From: Kribbella caucasensis
GTDB lineage: Bacteria; Actinomycetota; Actinomycetes; Propionibacteriales; Kribbellaceae
DNA: 64,000 nt
Assembly (NCBI RefSeq): GCF_004361855.1
Contig: NZ_SNWQ01000007.1
Location: 310,001 to 374,000 of the forward strand
Direction of reading: 5' to 3'
In this document: in pieces, positions 25,692-35,026 of the stretch
How positions within the stretch are numbered: position 1 is the first letter of the stretch
Layout: each line of letters starts with the position of its first letter
Notes under the pieces: generated by a model
Database searches by the model: none
What the model was told of the DNA's origin: nothing
Seen by the model: the letters and a program-made list of their open reading frames with translations, nothing else
Program-made: the position numbers and the translations under genes

Positions 25692-27524
25692 GTGAACACC
25701 CGCCCGCAGTTCGAGGACGTCGCGGACGTCCTGAAATATCAACTCAGCCGCCGGAGCATGATCGGCGGGAGTGCCGCCCTCGGCCTGACCGGACTCCTCG
25801 CCGCCTGTACCGACAGCGGCGGCTCGTACTCCGACAAACCGGCCAACCAGCCCGCCGCCACCAAGTCGGTCCAGATCGGCAAGGCGAACATCCCGACCCC
25901 GCGGGACCAGACGGTCATCATCGCGCAGGTCGAGTACACGGTGTTCGACAGCTGGAACCGGCTGATCCCGAACGGCGCCCCCGCCAGCGCCGGCCTGGAG
26001 TCGCTGGCGATGGAGGCGCTGTTCTACCTGAACCTCGCCACCGGTGAGCTGAAGGCGTGGCTGGCCACCGAGTACAAGTACAACGACAACCACACCGAGC
26101 TCACCTTCAAGTTCGACCCCAAGGCGAAGTGGAGCGACGGCCAGCCGTTCACGTCGAAGGACTTCAAGTTCACCGTCGAGCTGCTCCGCGATCGTCGCGA
26201 CCTGCTCGGCGGCGGTGGCGACCTGTCCGACTTCGTCAAGACGGTCGAGACGCCGGACGCGCAGACCGCGGTCATCAAGATGACCAAGCCGACCCCGCGA
26301 CTGCACTACGGCTTCGTCGCCGCCATCGCGGCGCCGCTGTACGAGATCCTGCCCGAGCACATCTGGCGCGGGCAGGACCCGACCCGGTTCAAGGCGAACC
26401 CGCCGATCCGGACCGGGCCGTACGTGCTGGACAAGCCGATCCGCAACCTGAAGATGTTCGTCTGGAAGAAGAACCCGGACTACTGGGCCAAGGACAGGCT
26501 GGACCCGGCGCCGCAGTACGCGATCTTCCAGAGCACCTCGAAGCAGGCCGACCAGGCGGCGCTGGGGTTCGAGAAGGCGGAGTTCGACGTCGGCTCGATC
26601 GACGCCGAGCACGCCAAGCAGCTGACCAACCAGGGCTACCCGAACCTGGTCACAACCCAGTTCCACGACCCGAACCCACGGGTGCTGTGGCTGAACAACG
26701 ACCCGGCCCGCGGGGTGATGGCGGAACCGAAGATGCACTGGGCGATCAACTACCTGATCGACCGGCAGAAGATCGGCGATTCGGTCTGGCAGGTGAAGGT
26801 GCCGCCGGCGATCTATCCGTGGGCGGACTACCCGAGCAACGACAAGTGGAAGAACGACGAGCTGGCGGACAAGTACAAGTTCGAGTTCAGCCCGGACAAG
26901 GCCACCCAGCTGCTGGACGAGATCGCGCCCAAGGGCGCCGGCGGCAAGCGGATGTACAAGGGCAAGGAGATCAACCTGGAGATGATCACTCCGTCCGACG
27001 TCAACGGCGGCGAGTACGCGATCGCCAACCTGATCAAGGCCGAGCTGATCAAGGCCGGGGTGCCGACCACGTTGCGCAGCCTGAGCGGGTCGGTGCACGA
27101 CGAGAAGCTCCAGCGCGGCGAGTACGACATCGACTCGATGTGGGCCGGGTTCTCGTTCGACCCCGAGCAGCTCTACATGGACTGGGAGAGCTCGAAGGCC
27201 AAGCCGGTCGGCAAGAACGCGGTCAACCTGAACAAGATGCGCTTCCGGGACCCGCAGCTCGACCAGCTGTCGGCGAAGCTCGCCCAGCTGGATCCGACCA
27301 GCCCCGAGGCGAAGCCGCTGCTGGACCAGGCGCTGGAGATCTACTTCCAGAAGCTGCCGCTCGTCCCGGTGATCCAGACCGGCTACCCGTCGTTCTTCAA
27401 CACCACGTTCTGGACCGGGTGGCCGACCGACGACGACCTGTACCAGGTGCCGCTGAACTGGTGGCCGCACTTCATCTTCGTCCTCGGCAGACTCAAGGCG
27501 ACGGGCCAGAAAGGACCGGCGTGA
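25692..27524 (+). CDS. Family-5 ABC substrate-binding lipoprotein
   Basis: 610 aa from GTG 25692 (AAGGGAG eight bases before); an ATG at 25650 is the alternative. The N-terminus carries twin arginines (SRRSMIGGSAALGLTG) and lipobox LLAAC, so export is probably by Tat with lipid anchoring. The body is SBP_bac_5, with SDGQPFTSKDFKFTVELL and the usual two-lobe size. Such proteins bind oligopeptides or plant oligosaccharides; the LacI-type operator favours sugars. The operon continues with two permease genes and two ATPases. Confidence 0.92.
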   Translation: MNTRPQFEDVADVLKYQLSRRSMIGGSAALGLTGLLAACTDSGGSYSDKPANQPAATKSVQIGKANIPTPRDQTVIIAQVEYTVFDSWNRLIPNGAPASAGLESLAMEALFYLNLATGELKAWLATEYKYNDNHTELTFKFDPKAKWSDGQPFTSKDFKFTVELLRDRRDLLGGGGDLSDFVKTVETPDAQTAVIKMTKPTPRLHYGFVAAIAAPLYEILPEHIWRGQDPTRFKANPPIRTGPYVLDKPIRNLKMFVWKKNPDYWAKDRLDPAPQYAIFQSTSKQADQAALGFEKAEFDVGSIDAEHAKQLTNQGYPNLVTTQFHDPNPRVLWLNNDPARGVMAEPKMHWAINYLIDRQKIGDSVWQVKVPPAIYPWADYPSNDKWKNDELADKYKFEFSPDKATQLLDEIAPKGAGGKRMYKGKEINLEMITPSDVNGGEYAIANLIKAELIKAGVPTTLRSLSGSVHDEKLQRGEYDIDSMWAGFSFDPEQLYMDWESSKAKPVGKNAVNLNKMRFRDPQLDQLSAKLAQLDPTSPEAKPLLDQALEIYFQKLPLVPVIQTGYPSFFNTTFWTGWPTDDDLYQVPLNWWPHFIFVLGRLKATGQKGPA

Positions 27525-28618
27525 CGGCGGAGGCACCGCCGGTCGCCGCTGTCGAGGAGTCATCGAAGGACACCACGCCCAAGACCGCGGTCAGGGCGTG
27601 GTTGTCCCGGCATCCGCTGGCGGCGTACGCGATCCGGCGGTTCGGTATCTACCTGGTCGAACTGTGGGGAGCGCTCACCATCGCGTTCTTCTTCTTCCGG
27701 CTCATCCCCGGCGACCCGATCCGGACGCTGATGCAGACCCTGGAGCAGAACTACGTCTACAACCAGCAGGTCAGCGCGGAGGTGATCGGCCGCTACCGGG
27801 CCGAGTTCGGGCTGGACGGCAACATCTTCTCGCAGTACCTGAAGCACCTGAAGAACCTCGTGCTGGAAGGGGATCTGGGACCGTCCCTGATCGCCTACCC
27901 GACCCCGGCGCAGGACGTGATCCTGCAGTCGTTGCCGTGGACAATCGGTCTGCTCGGCGTCTCCGCCGTGCTGGCCTGGGTGCTCGGCATCGTCATCGGC
28001 GCGATCGCCGGCTGGCGGCGGGGCAAGCTCGGATCCGCGGTCGCCACCAACCTGTCGATCGCGCTCGCCCACGTCCCGTTCTTCTTCGTCGCGCTGATCC
28101 TGGTCTACGTGTTCGCGTACAGCCTTGGGGTGCTCCCGGCGCGATCGGCGTACGACTCGAACCTGAGTCCCGGCCTCAGCCTGGACTTCATCGGCAGCGT
28201 GCTGAAATACGGGCTGCTGCCGGGGTTGTCGGTGGTGGTGATCGGCACCTTCGGCTGGATCCTGTCCACCCGGATGCTGATGATCCCCATCCTCGGCGAG
28301 GACTATCTGGTGTACGCCGAGGCGAAGGGCCTCAAACCGTGGCGGATCCTGACCCGCTACGCGCTGCGGAACTGCTACCTGCCGCAGGTGACCGCGTTCG
28401 GCATCTCGCTGGGCTTCATCTTCAACGGCAACGTCCTGGTGGAGCAGTTGTTCAACTACCCCGGACTCGGGACGACGCTGGTCACCGCGATCCGGCAACT
28501 CGACTTCAACACGATTCTCGGGGTGACCGACATGGCGATCTTCTCCGTGCTCACCGCTGTCTTGCTGCTCGATCTCCTGCTCCCGTTGCTTGACCCTCGG
28601 GTCAAGTACTGGAAGTGA
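27521..28618 (+). CDS. ABC importer permease (DppB type)
   Basis: 365 aa from GTG 27521, overlapping the binding-protein stop by GTGA. An 35-residue soluble lead is followed by the first helix (LWGALTIAFFFFRLIPGDP, the GDP motif typical of DppB) and about five more membrane segments. The EAA loop is AEAKGLKPWRILTRYALRN. It forms half of the membrane channel with the permease part of the next gene. Confidence 0.92.
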   Translation: MTAEAPPVAAVEESSKDTTPKTAVRAWLSRHPLAAYAIRRFGIYLVELWGALTIAFFFFRLIPGDPIRTLMQTLEQNYVYNQQVSAEVIGRYRAEFGLDGNIFSQYLKHLKNLVLEGDLGPSLIAYPTPAQDVILQSLPWTIGLLGVSAVLAWVLGIVIGAIAGWRRGKLGSAVATNLSIALAHVPFFFVALILVYVFAYSLGVLPARSAYDSNLSPGLSLDFIGSVLKYGLLPGLSVVVIGTFGWILSTRMLMIPILGEDYLVYAEAKGLKPWRILTRYALRNCYLPQVTAFGISLGFIFNGNVLVEQLFNYPGLGTTLVTAIRQLDFNTILGVTDMAIFSVLTAVLLLDLLLPLLDPRVKYWK

Positions 28619-30306
28619 TGGCGATGAGACTGCTGACAGCTGCCCTGCGGACCGTCCGGCGCAGCCGGCGGTTGGCCACCGGGCTGATCGTGCTGGGGTT
28701 GATGGTGTTGCTCGCCGTCTTCAGCCCGTTGATCGTGAAGGCGATCGGCGGCGGGACGGATCCGCTCGAGGTGGCGGCGTACGAGAAGTGGCTGGTGCCG
28801 TCGCCGGGGCACCTGCTCGGGACCGACCAGTACGGCCGGGACGTGCTGGCGATGGTGGTCAGCGCGATGTCGGTGTCGCTGCAGATCGGCGCGATCGCCG
28901 GGGTGATCTCGACTGTGGTGGGCGTGATCGTGGCGTTCGTGGCCGGGTACAAGGGCGGTTGGGTGGACGGGATCCTGTCCACCTTCACCGGGATCCTGCT
29001 GGTGATCCCGACGTTCCCGTTGCTGATCGCGCTGTCGGCGTACGCGAAGGACGTCAGCCTGTTCCAGGTCGGGGTGATGATCTCGATCTTCAGCTGGCCG
29101 TTCGCGGCGAAGACGATCCGGTCCCAGGTGCTCAGCCTGCGGTCCCGCCCGTACGTCGACCTGGCCCGGGTGACCAAGGCGCGGGACCTGGAGATCATCT
29201 TCACCGAACTGCTGCCGAACCTGCTGCCGTTCATCGGGGTCGGGTTCGCCTCGTCGGCGCTCGGCGCGATCTTCGGCCTGGTCGGGCTGGAGGTGATCGG
29301 GCTCGGGCCGGGTGGCGTGATCGACCTCGGCCAGATCATCTTCAGCGCGATCAGCACCGGGGCGCTGACGCTCGGGGCGTGGCCGATGTTCGTGGTGCCG
29401 ATCGGGCTGCTCACGCTGCTGTTCGCGGCGCTGAACATGGTCAACATCGGGCTCGAAGAGGTCTACAACCCACGGCGAGAGGAGTCGCCGGTGAGTGACG
29501 AGACCGTGCTGGAGATCTCCGGCCTCGAGGTGAAGTACGCGACCAACCGCGGTGATGTGACGGCCGTCGAAGGACTGGATCTCGCGGTCCGCCGGGGCGA
29601 GATCCTCGGCATCGCGGGGGAGTCCGGGAGCGGCAAGAGCACGCTGGCGGTGGCGTTGCTGCGGTTGCTCAAACCGCCCGGCCGGGTGACGGCGGGGAGC
29701 GCCCTCTTCCACCCGAAGGGCCGCTCGCCGGTCGATCTGCTGAAGGTGTCGGGGGAGGAGCTCCGGGTACTGCGGTGGAGCGCGCTCTCCTATCTCCCGC
29801 AGGGATCGATGAGCTCGCTCAACCCGGTGATGCGGATCCAGGACCAGTTCCGGGACGTGATCCTCGAGCACGCGCCGGATCGGAAACCGGTGTTGGGTGA
29901 GCTGATCCCGCGGCTGCTCGGCCAGGTCGGCCTGGAACCGCGGGTGGCCCGGATGTACCCGCACGAGTTGTCCGGCGGGATGAAGCAGCGGGTGCTGATG
30001 GCGATCTGCGTCGCGCTGGAACCGGATCTGGTGATCGCGGACGAGCCGACCACAGCGCTCGACGTGACGATCCAGCGGGTGATCCTGCAATCGCTGGCTG
30101 ATCTGCGGGCCGACTTCGGGGTCACGTTGATGGTGATCTCACACGACATGGGGGTTCATGCCCAGCTGGTGGATCGAGTTGCAGTTATGTACGACGGCCG
30201 GCTGGTCGAGGTCGGCGACGTACGGCAGGTGTTCAAGGATCCGCGGCACGACTACACCCGGGAACTGATCGAGTCCATCCCACGGGTCGGACGGAGGGCA
30301 TCGTGA
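28615..30306 (+). CDS. Fused ABC permease (DppC type) and ATPase (DppD type)
   Basis: 563 aa reading straight from permease into ATPase. Residues 1-285 are a DppC-like permease (GTDQYGRDVLAMVVSAMSV; EAA region VDLARVTKARDLEIIFTE). Residues about 295-563 are an oligopeptide-type ATPase: Walker A GESGSGKST, signature LSGGMKQR, Walker B VIADEPT, H-loop ISHDMG. No stop separates the halves, but GTG 29491 has GAGAGGAG eight bases before it, so the ATPase may also be made separately. These are normally two genes. It overlaps the preceding gene by ATGA. Confidence 0.88.
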   Translation: MMAMRLLTAALRTVRRSRRLATGLIVLGLMVLLAVFSPLIVKAIGGGTDPLEVAAYEKWLVPSPGHLLGTDQYGRDVLAMVVSAMSVSLQIGAIAGVISTVVGVIVAFVAGYKGGWVDGILSTFTGILLVIPTFPLLIALSAYAKDVSLFQVGVMISIFSWPFAAKTIRSQVLSLRSRPYVDLARVTKARDLEIIFTELLPNLLPFIGVGFASSALGAIFGLVGLEVIGLGPGGVIDLGQIIFSAISTGALTLGAWPMFVVPIGLLTLLFAALNMVNIGLEEVYNPRREESPVSDETVLEISGLEVKYATNRGDVTAVEGLDLAVRRGEILGIAGESGSGKSTLAVALLRLLKPPGRVTAGSALFHPKGRSPVDLLKVSGEELRVLRWSALSYLPQGSMSSLNPVMRIQDQFRDVILEHAPDRKPVLGELIPRLLGQVGLEPRVARMYPHELSGGMKQRVLMAICVALEPDLVIADEPTTALDVTIQRVILQSLADLRADFGVTLMVISHDMGVHAQLVDRVAVMYDGRLVEVGDVRQVFKDPRHDYTRELIESIPRVGRRAS

Positions 30307-31187
30307 CCAAGACGATCGAACTCAGGGGCGTTGAGCAACGATTCCATGCGCGGGGGACGCCTGGCGGGTACCTGACAGCGGTTGACGACGCGAGCTTTAC
30401 GCTGGCCGCGGACCCGGCGCAGGTGGTGAGCCTGGTTGGGCAGAGCGGAAGCGGTAAGAGCACGATCGCCCGGCACGTGCTCGGACTGCAGAAGCCGTCC
30501 GCGGGGAGCGTGCTGTACGGCGGGAAGGATATCTTCAAGCTGAGTCGGGCCGAGTACGACGACTATCGGCGTAATGTGCAGCCGGTCTTCCAGGATCCGT
30601 ATGCAATCTTCAACCCGTTCTATCGAGTGGATCGGGTGCTCTGGAAGGCGGTGAAGAAGTTTGGGCTGGCGTCGTCGCGGGCTGCCGGTTTGGAGTTGAT
30701 CGAGGAGTCGCTTCGGGCGGTGAAGCTGGAACCGGAGCGGGTGCTGGGGCGGTATCCGCATCAGTTGTCTGGTGGGCAACGGCAACGGGTCATGCTCGCC
30801 CGGGTGCATATGCTGCGGCCCGCGTTCATCATCGCGGACGAGCCGGTGTCGATGCTGGATGCCCAGGTGCGCAAGCTGTTCCTGAACATCCTGCTCGATT
30901 TCCAGCGCGATCATGGGATGACGACCCTGTTCATCACGCATGACCTGTCAACTGTCTACTACCTGGGCGGGTCCGTCATGGTCATCACGAAGGGCGTGAT
31001 CGTGGAGCGAGGGCCCGTCGATACGGTCATGCATGAGCCGTCGCATCCGTATACCCGGCTCCTGCTGGACTCGATCCCGCAACCCGACCCCGACCAACGC
31101 TGGACCGATCGCATCGATGTCGACGAAGCAACTGGGGCGGAAGGTGCGGCCCCGAAGGCGAGCATTCCGGAGACGCCGATCATCTAG
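30303..31187 (+). CDS. ABC importer ATPase (DppF type)
   Basis: 294 aa. Walker A GQSGSGKST, Q-loop QPVFQDPYAIFNPF, signature LSGGQRQRVMLARVH, Walker B IIADEPVSMLD, H-loop FITHDLS, and the C-terminal HPYTRLLLDSIPQPDPDQRW typical of the oligopeptide ATPase C-terminal domain. GTG 30303 overlaps the previous stop. It should pair with the ATPase half of the fusion protein. It ends the operon; the large inverted repeat at 31291 may mark transcription end. Confidence 0.93.
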   Translation: MTKTIELRGVEQRFHARGTPGGYLTAVDDASFTLAADPAQVVSLVGQSGSGKSTIARHVLGLQKPSAGSVLYGGKDIFKLSRAEYDDYRRNVQPVFQDPYAIFNPFYRVDRVLWKAVKKFGLASSRAAGLELIEESLRAVKLEPERVLGRYPHQLSGGQRQRVMLARVHMLRPAFIIADEPVSMLDAQVRKLFLNILLDFQRDHGMTTLFITHDLSTVYYLGGSVMVITKGVIVERGPVDTVMHEPSHPYTRLLLDSIPQPDPDQRWTDRIDVDEATGAEGAAPKASIPETPII

Positions 31188-31290
31188 GTGTGTACGGCGG
31201 GGATGGGGGCGGGTGGTTGCGCTCGGCACGCGATGCGGGTGGTTCGGGGGTCGGGTCGGTGTGGTTGGCGTCTCCGGCTGCTTGAGGGTG

Positions 31291-31371
31291 CTGGTCGGGG
31301 CGGCGTGCGTCAAGTGCGCCTTCGGCGTCCCTTCGGGATCTTCGACACTTGACCCACACCACCCCGACCAG
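31291..31371. repeat. 26-bp inverted repeat with nested hairpins
   Basis: Left arm 31291-31316 and right arm 31346-31371 pair over 26 positions with three mismatches. The outer part is CTGGTCGGGG / CCCCGACCAG and the inner part GTCAAGTG / CACTTGAC. The 29-base loop contains two small hairpins, CGCC-TTC-GGCG and TCCC-TTC-GGGA, so the RNA would be a cruciform-like branched structure. It is placed as a terminator for convergent genes but is more elaborate; a REP-like repeat or structured RNA is possible. Confidence 0.6.
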
Positions 31372-31687
31372 GGGAAGGACGCAGCTATCGCGGAGCCGCC
31401 GGGAGGTATGGCGACCTTGTTAGGTCGGACAGGCGGTCGTGAACGGATGACAGGGCCGGGTCGGATCGCCGCCCAGCATCGGCGGAGCTCTGTCCGCCGC
31501 CCTAGCCCCGGATCCCGGCACCGCATGCAAGAACCCGCAACCTTGAACAACAAACCGGGACCTTGAACTGGCTATTTCATGTTCACGGCCCCCACTTCTT
31601 GACCGAGGTCCCCAGTGGCAGCCCGACCCGGCCCCGGTCCCGCTCACCACACCGGGCAGGCATGGCCGGCGAGGTCCGCATTTCGGG

Positions 31688-31766
31688 GGTTGACCTTTGA
31701 GATGCATGGTTGCCCAACGAGATTTTGGTGGGGCAACCATGCACCTGGGAGGTTAGCCTCTGAGAT
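31688..31766. repeat. Compound repeat: 13-bp palindrome inside direct repeats
   Basis: TGCATGGTTGCCC (31703-31715) and GGGCAACCATGCA (31731-31743) are a perfect inverted repeat with a 15-base loop. The hairpin is bracketed by imperfect 16-bp direct repeats, GGTTGACCTTTGAGAT (31688) and GGTTAGCCTCTGAGAT (31751), differing at three positions. It could terminate the leftward phospholipase C gene. The direct-repeat frame resembles a small palindromic mobile element. Confidence 0.55.
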
Positions 31767-31801
31767 TCGGCTCGGGGGGGGGTGTGGTGGTGAGGGGGTG
31801 G

Positions 31802-33853
31802 TTATGCCGTGATGATGCCGGGGTCCGAGGTGCTGGGGGTGCCGGTTTCGATGTGGCCGGCTAGGCGGCGGGTGTAGGTGGGGTCGGCGGCGGAGGTGAT
31901 GGTTACGTCGTACCAGTGGTGGGTGGGGAGGGCGACGGGGTGGTTCGTGGTGGTGTTGGCTCGGATCAGGAGGTGCTGTACGAGTCCGCCGTACGCGTTG
32001 GTGATGGTTAGGTTGTGGTCGGTGGGGGCGGAGTTGGTGATCGTCAGGTCGAGGTCGCCGGTGAGTTTGTTGTGGCGGGCAACGATCTCGGGGACGGCGA
32101 CGGGTTTGCCGCGGAAGGTGCGGAGGAAGCCGTTCGGGCCGTGGACGGTGAGGTTGTAGCTGCCCTTCGAGTAGGCCGAGTTCCAGCTGTCGGAGAGCGT
32201 CTTGCCGGCCTCGGTGGTGTACGTCCACGGGCCGTCGGTGCGGTTCGCGGCGGTGACCAGGAACTGGGCGGCCGCGTCCGGTCCTGACTGGAAGGTCAGT
32301 TTGTATTTGCCGGTCGAGGGGTCGGCCAGGCCGTCGACGGCTGGGGCGTAGGGGAGTGGTCGCGTCGGGCGGGCGCCGCGCTCTTGGCCGGGGAGCCGAC
32401 CGACCCTGGGTGGGGTCGGCACGTAGTCCGGGTGGCGGTCGTTGTCCGGCGGCTCGTATGCCGTGGTGTCGGGGAGCGTTGCGGGCTGCGTGACGGTCGT
32501 GCCGAAGTCGAAGGCGGAGGTGAGGTCACCGCAGATCGCCCGCCGCCAGGGCGAGATGTTCGGCTCGTGGACCCCGAACCGGCGCTCCATGAACTGGATG
32601 ATCGACGTGTGGTCGAGCACCTCGGAGCAGACGTAACCACCGGTGCTCCAGGGCGAGATGACCAGCATCGGCACGCGTTGGCCGAGACCGTACGGACCAG
32701 CGACGTACCGGACGCTGCCCGGGAACAGGTCGGGAGAGACGTCGACCGTGGACAGTCCCTGGGCCGCGGACGAGGGCGGGTACGGCGGGACCACGTGGTC
32801 GAAGAAGCCGTCGTTCTCGTCGTACGTGATGAAGAACGCGGTCTTGCTCCACACCTCCGGGTCGGCGGTGAGCGCGTCGAGTACCTGGGCGATGTACCAG
32901 GCGCCGTAGTTGGCGGGGAAGTTCGGGTGCTCGGTGAACGCCTCCGGCGCGGCGATCCAGGAGATCTGCGGCAGCCGGTTGCCGAGGACATCGGCCTTGA
33001 GTTGGGAGAAGAGGTTCTCGCCGGCCTTCGCGTTCGTACCGGTCCGCGCCTTGTCGTACAACGGGTCGCCGGGGGAGGCGTTGCGGTAGGTGTTGAAGTA
33101 GAGCAGCGAGTTGTCGCCGTAGTTGCCGCGGTACGCGTCGTTGATCCAGCCCCAGTGGCCGGCCGCGTCGAGGCCGTCGCCGATGTCCTGGTAGATCTTC
33201 CAGGAGACACCGGCCTGCTCGAGCCGCTCCGGGTAGGTCTTCCAGCCGTAGCCGAGTTCGTCGTTGCCGAGGACGGGACCGCCGCCGGTGCCGTCGTTGC
33301 CGGTGTACCCGGTCCACATGTAGTAGCGGTTCGGGTCGGTCGAGCCGATGAAGGAGCAGTGGTACGCGTCGCAAATGGTGAACTTGTCCGCCACCGCGTA
33401 GTGGAACGGGATGTCCTCGCGGTTCAGGTACGCCATCGTGGTCGCGGTCTTGGCCGGGATCCACTGGTCGTACCGGCCGTTGTTGAAGGCCTGGTGACCG
33501 TCGTTCCAGCCGTGCGCGAGGTCCTGGATGAACTGCAGGCCCAGGTTGTCCGCGTCGGGCCGGAATGGCAGCGTCTCTTTGCCGCCCTTGGCCTGGTGCC
33601 AGACCGTCTTGCCGCTGGGCAGCGTCACCGGCCGGGGATCGCCGAAGCCGCGCACGCCGTTCAGCGCGCCGAAGTAGTGGTCGAACGATCTGTTCTCCTG
33701 CATCAGCACGACGATGTGTTCGACGTCCTCGATGGTGCCGTACCGCCGGTACGCCGGGATCGCGGCGGCCTGCTCGATACTGCTCGCCATCGCGGCGAAG
33801 GCGGCGCTGCCACCGGCCAACTGCAGAAACCTACGACGGTTGATCTCAGCCAT
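31802..33853 (-). CDS. Secreted phospholipase C (phosphoesterase family)
   Basis: 683 aa from ATG 33853, preceded by GAGGAG. The N-terminus MAEINRRRFLQLAGGSAAFA is a twin-arginine signal. The catalytic part matches non-haemolytic phospholipase C: VEHIVVLMQENRSFDHYFG near residue 45, then AYHCSFIGSTDPNR and FITYDENDGFFDHVVPP. The C-terminus has two beta domains of the DUF756 kind (KYKLTFQSGPDAAAQF; LDLTITNSAPTDHNLTI). It would cleave phosphatidylcholine-type phosphodiesters outside the cell. The next gene encodes a secreted metallophosphoesterase and is divergent, suggesting a shared phosphate-acquisition role. Confidence 0.93.
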   Translation of the reverse strand: MAEINRRRFLQLAGGSAAFAAMASSIEQAAAIPAYRRYGTIEDVEHIVVLMQENRSFDHYFGALNGVRGFGDPRPVTLPSGKTVWHQAKGGKETLPFRPDADNLGLQFIQDLAHGWNDGHQAFNNGRYDQWIPAKTATTMAYLNREDIPFHYAVADKFTICDAYHCSFIGSTDPNRYYMWTGYTGNDGTGGGPVLGNDELGYGWKTYPERLEQAGVSWKIYQDIGDGLDAAGHWGWINDAYRGNYGDNSLLYFNTYRNASPGDPLYDKARTGTNAKAGENLFSQLKADVLGNRLPQISWIAAPEAFTEHPNFPANYGAWYIAQVLDALTADPEVWSKTAFFITYDENDGFFDHVVPPYPPSSAAQGLSTVDVSPDLFPGSVRYVAGPYGLGQRVPMLVISPWSTGGYVCSEVLDHTSIIQFMERRFGVHEPNISPWRRAICGDLTSAFDFGTTVTQPATLPDTTAYEPPDNDRHPDYVPTPPRVGRLPGQERGARPTRPLPYAPAVDGLADPSTGKYKLTFQSGPDAAAQFLVTAANRTDGPWTYTTEAGKTLSDSWNSAYSKGSYNLTVHGPNGFLRTFRGKPVAVPEIVARHNKLTGDLDLTITNSAPTDHNLTITNAYGGLVQHLLIRANTTTNHPVALPTHHWYDVTITSAADPTYTRRLAGHIETGTPSTSDPGIITA

Positions 33854-33990
33854 GACTGTTCTCCTCGGGGCGGACGAGTAACGCCGGGGACCATAGCGCG
33901 CAGAATTGTGCGTAAACAAGACCGTGTGAGCATCAAATCGCAGTCCGCAGGTTGAACGACTGGAGACGCCACGGCATCCGCCAGACGTTC

Positions 33991-34002
33991 TATCGTGGGG
34001 GT
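33991..34002 (+). promoter_or_regulatory. -10 box of a leaderless promoter
   Basis: TATCGT (33991-33996) lies exactly six bases before the GTG at 34003 with no Shine-Dalgarno. This is the leaderless layout TAnnnT-N6-GTG. It also supports choosing GTG 34003 over the ATG at 33952. Confidence 0.5.
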
Positions 34003-34944
34003 GTGGGGGAGCGGGGTGTGCTGCTGCGTCTGCTGGGGGCGGCGATCCTTGGCGCGGGTTGTGTCGCTTGTGCGGACGACTCGGCCGTACCGCCGCCCGG
34101 TCCGCCGGCGACCGTGGGCAACAGCCGGCCGAATCCGACGGCGACCGGGGCGGTCCTGGTGGGAGCGGGTGACATCGGCGTCTGCGGCGAGACCTCCGAC
34201 GAGTCCACGGCCAACCTGCTCGACCAGATCCCCGGGGTCGTATTCACCACCGGCGACAACGTGTACGACGACGGTACGGCGAAAGACTTCAGCAGTTGCT
34301 TCCAGCCGTCCTGGGGGCGGCACCGCGACCGGATGCGCCCGGCGCCCGGGAACCACGACTACGACACCGAGGACGCTCGCGGGTACTTCGGCTACTTCGG
34401 TACGGCGGCCGGCGATCCCGCGAAGGGCTACTACTCGTACAACCTCGGCGCGTGGCACATCGTCGTACTGAACTCCAACTGTGACCAGATCGGCGGCTGC
34501 TTCGACGAGTCCGAGCAAGCCCGGTGGCTTGCCGCGGACCTGGCCGCGACGCCGACGCGGTGCACCCTGGCCTACTGGCATCACCCGTACTTCACGTCGG
34601 GTGGCAACCACAAGCCGGAGAAGTCGATGCAAGCGCTGGTCGAAGTGCTCTACGCGGCCGGGGCCGACGTGGTCGTTGCCGGGCACAACCACAACTACGA
34701 GCGGTTCGGCAAGCAGAACCCCGCCTACGATCCCGATGATGCGCGGGGTCTCAGGGCCTTCGTCGTCGGCACCGGCGGCGGGGGCCTGTACGACTTCGAC
34801 ACGGTCGCGCCCAACAGCGAGTCCCGGACCGACGACACCCACGGCGTCCTCAAGTTCACCCTGGACGCCGAGTCCTACCGCTGGGAGTTCATCCCGGTCC
34901 CAGGCAAGACCTACACCGACGAAGGCACCGACGTCTGCCACTGA
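34003..34944 (+). CDS. Lipoprotein metallophosphoesterase (purple acid phosphatase-like)
   Basis: 313 aa. A short hydrophobic lead ends in a lipobox-like LGAGC. The five metal-binding blocks of calcineurin-like phosphatases are present: GAGDIGVCG, TTGDNVYDDG, PAPGNHDYD, YWHHPYFTSGG and VVAGHNHNYERFG. The pattern fits type-7 acid phosphatases acting outside the membrane. Together with the neighbouring phospholipase C it could release phosphate from lipids. The start is inferred from a leaderless -10; an ATG at 33952 would disrupt the signal peptide. Confidence 0.9.
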   Translation: MGERGVLLRLLGAAILGAGCVACADDSAVPPPGPPATVGNSRPNPTATGAVLVGAGDIGVCGETSDESTANLLDQIPGVVFTTGDNVYDDGTAKDFSSCFQPSWGRHRDRMRPAPGNHDYDTEDARGYFGYFGTAAGDPAKGYYSYNLGAWHIVVLNSNCDQIGGCFDESEQARWLAADLAATPTRCTLAYWHHPYFTSGGNHKPEKSMQALVEVLYAAGADVVVAGHNHNYERFGKQNPAYDPDDARGLRAFVVGTGGGGLYDFDTVAPNSESRTDDTHGVLKFTLDAESYRWEFIPVPGKTYTDEGTDVCH

Positions 34945-35026
34945 CGTCAGCGAGAATGGCGCGGTGGACGAACTGCCTTGGCGGCGGATGTGGTGGAGCG
35001 GGCCGACCGGCTGCTGCGGCTGGAGG

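Larger units (their letters stand above)
31188..31801. other. Gene-free stretch between importer and phospholipase C genes
   Basis: 614 bases between convergent genes. I see no supportable gene: frames are broken or have atypical codon use. It holds the long inverted repeat at 31291-31371, a twofold ACCTTGAAC repeat (31540 and 31560, 20 bases apart), the compound repeat at 31688-31766 and a run of nine G's (31774-31782). The patchwork suggests remnants of short mobile or repetitive elements. Confidence 0.6.

Noticed and set aside
31188..31801. Possible transposase remnant in the gene-free stretch
   Set aside because: No frame shows a transposase motif on either strand; only repeats are supportable.
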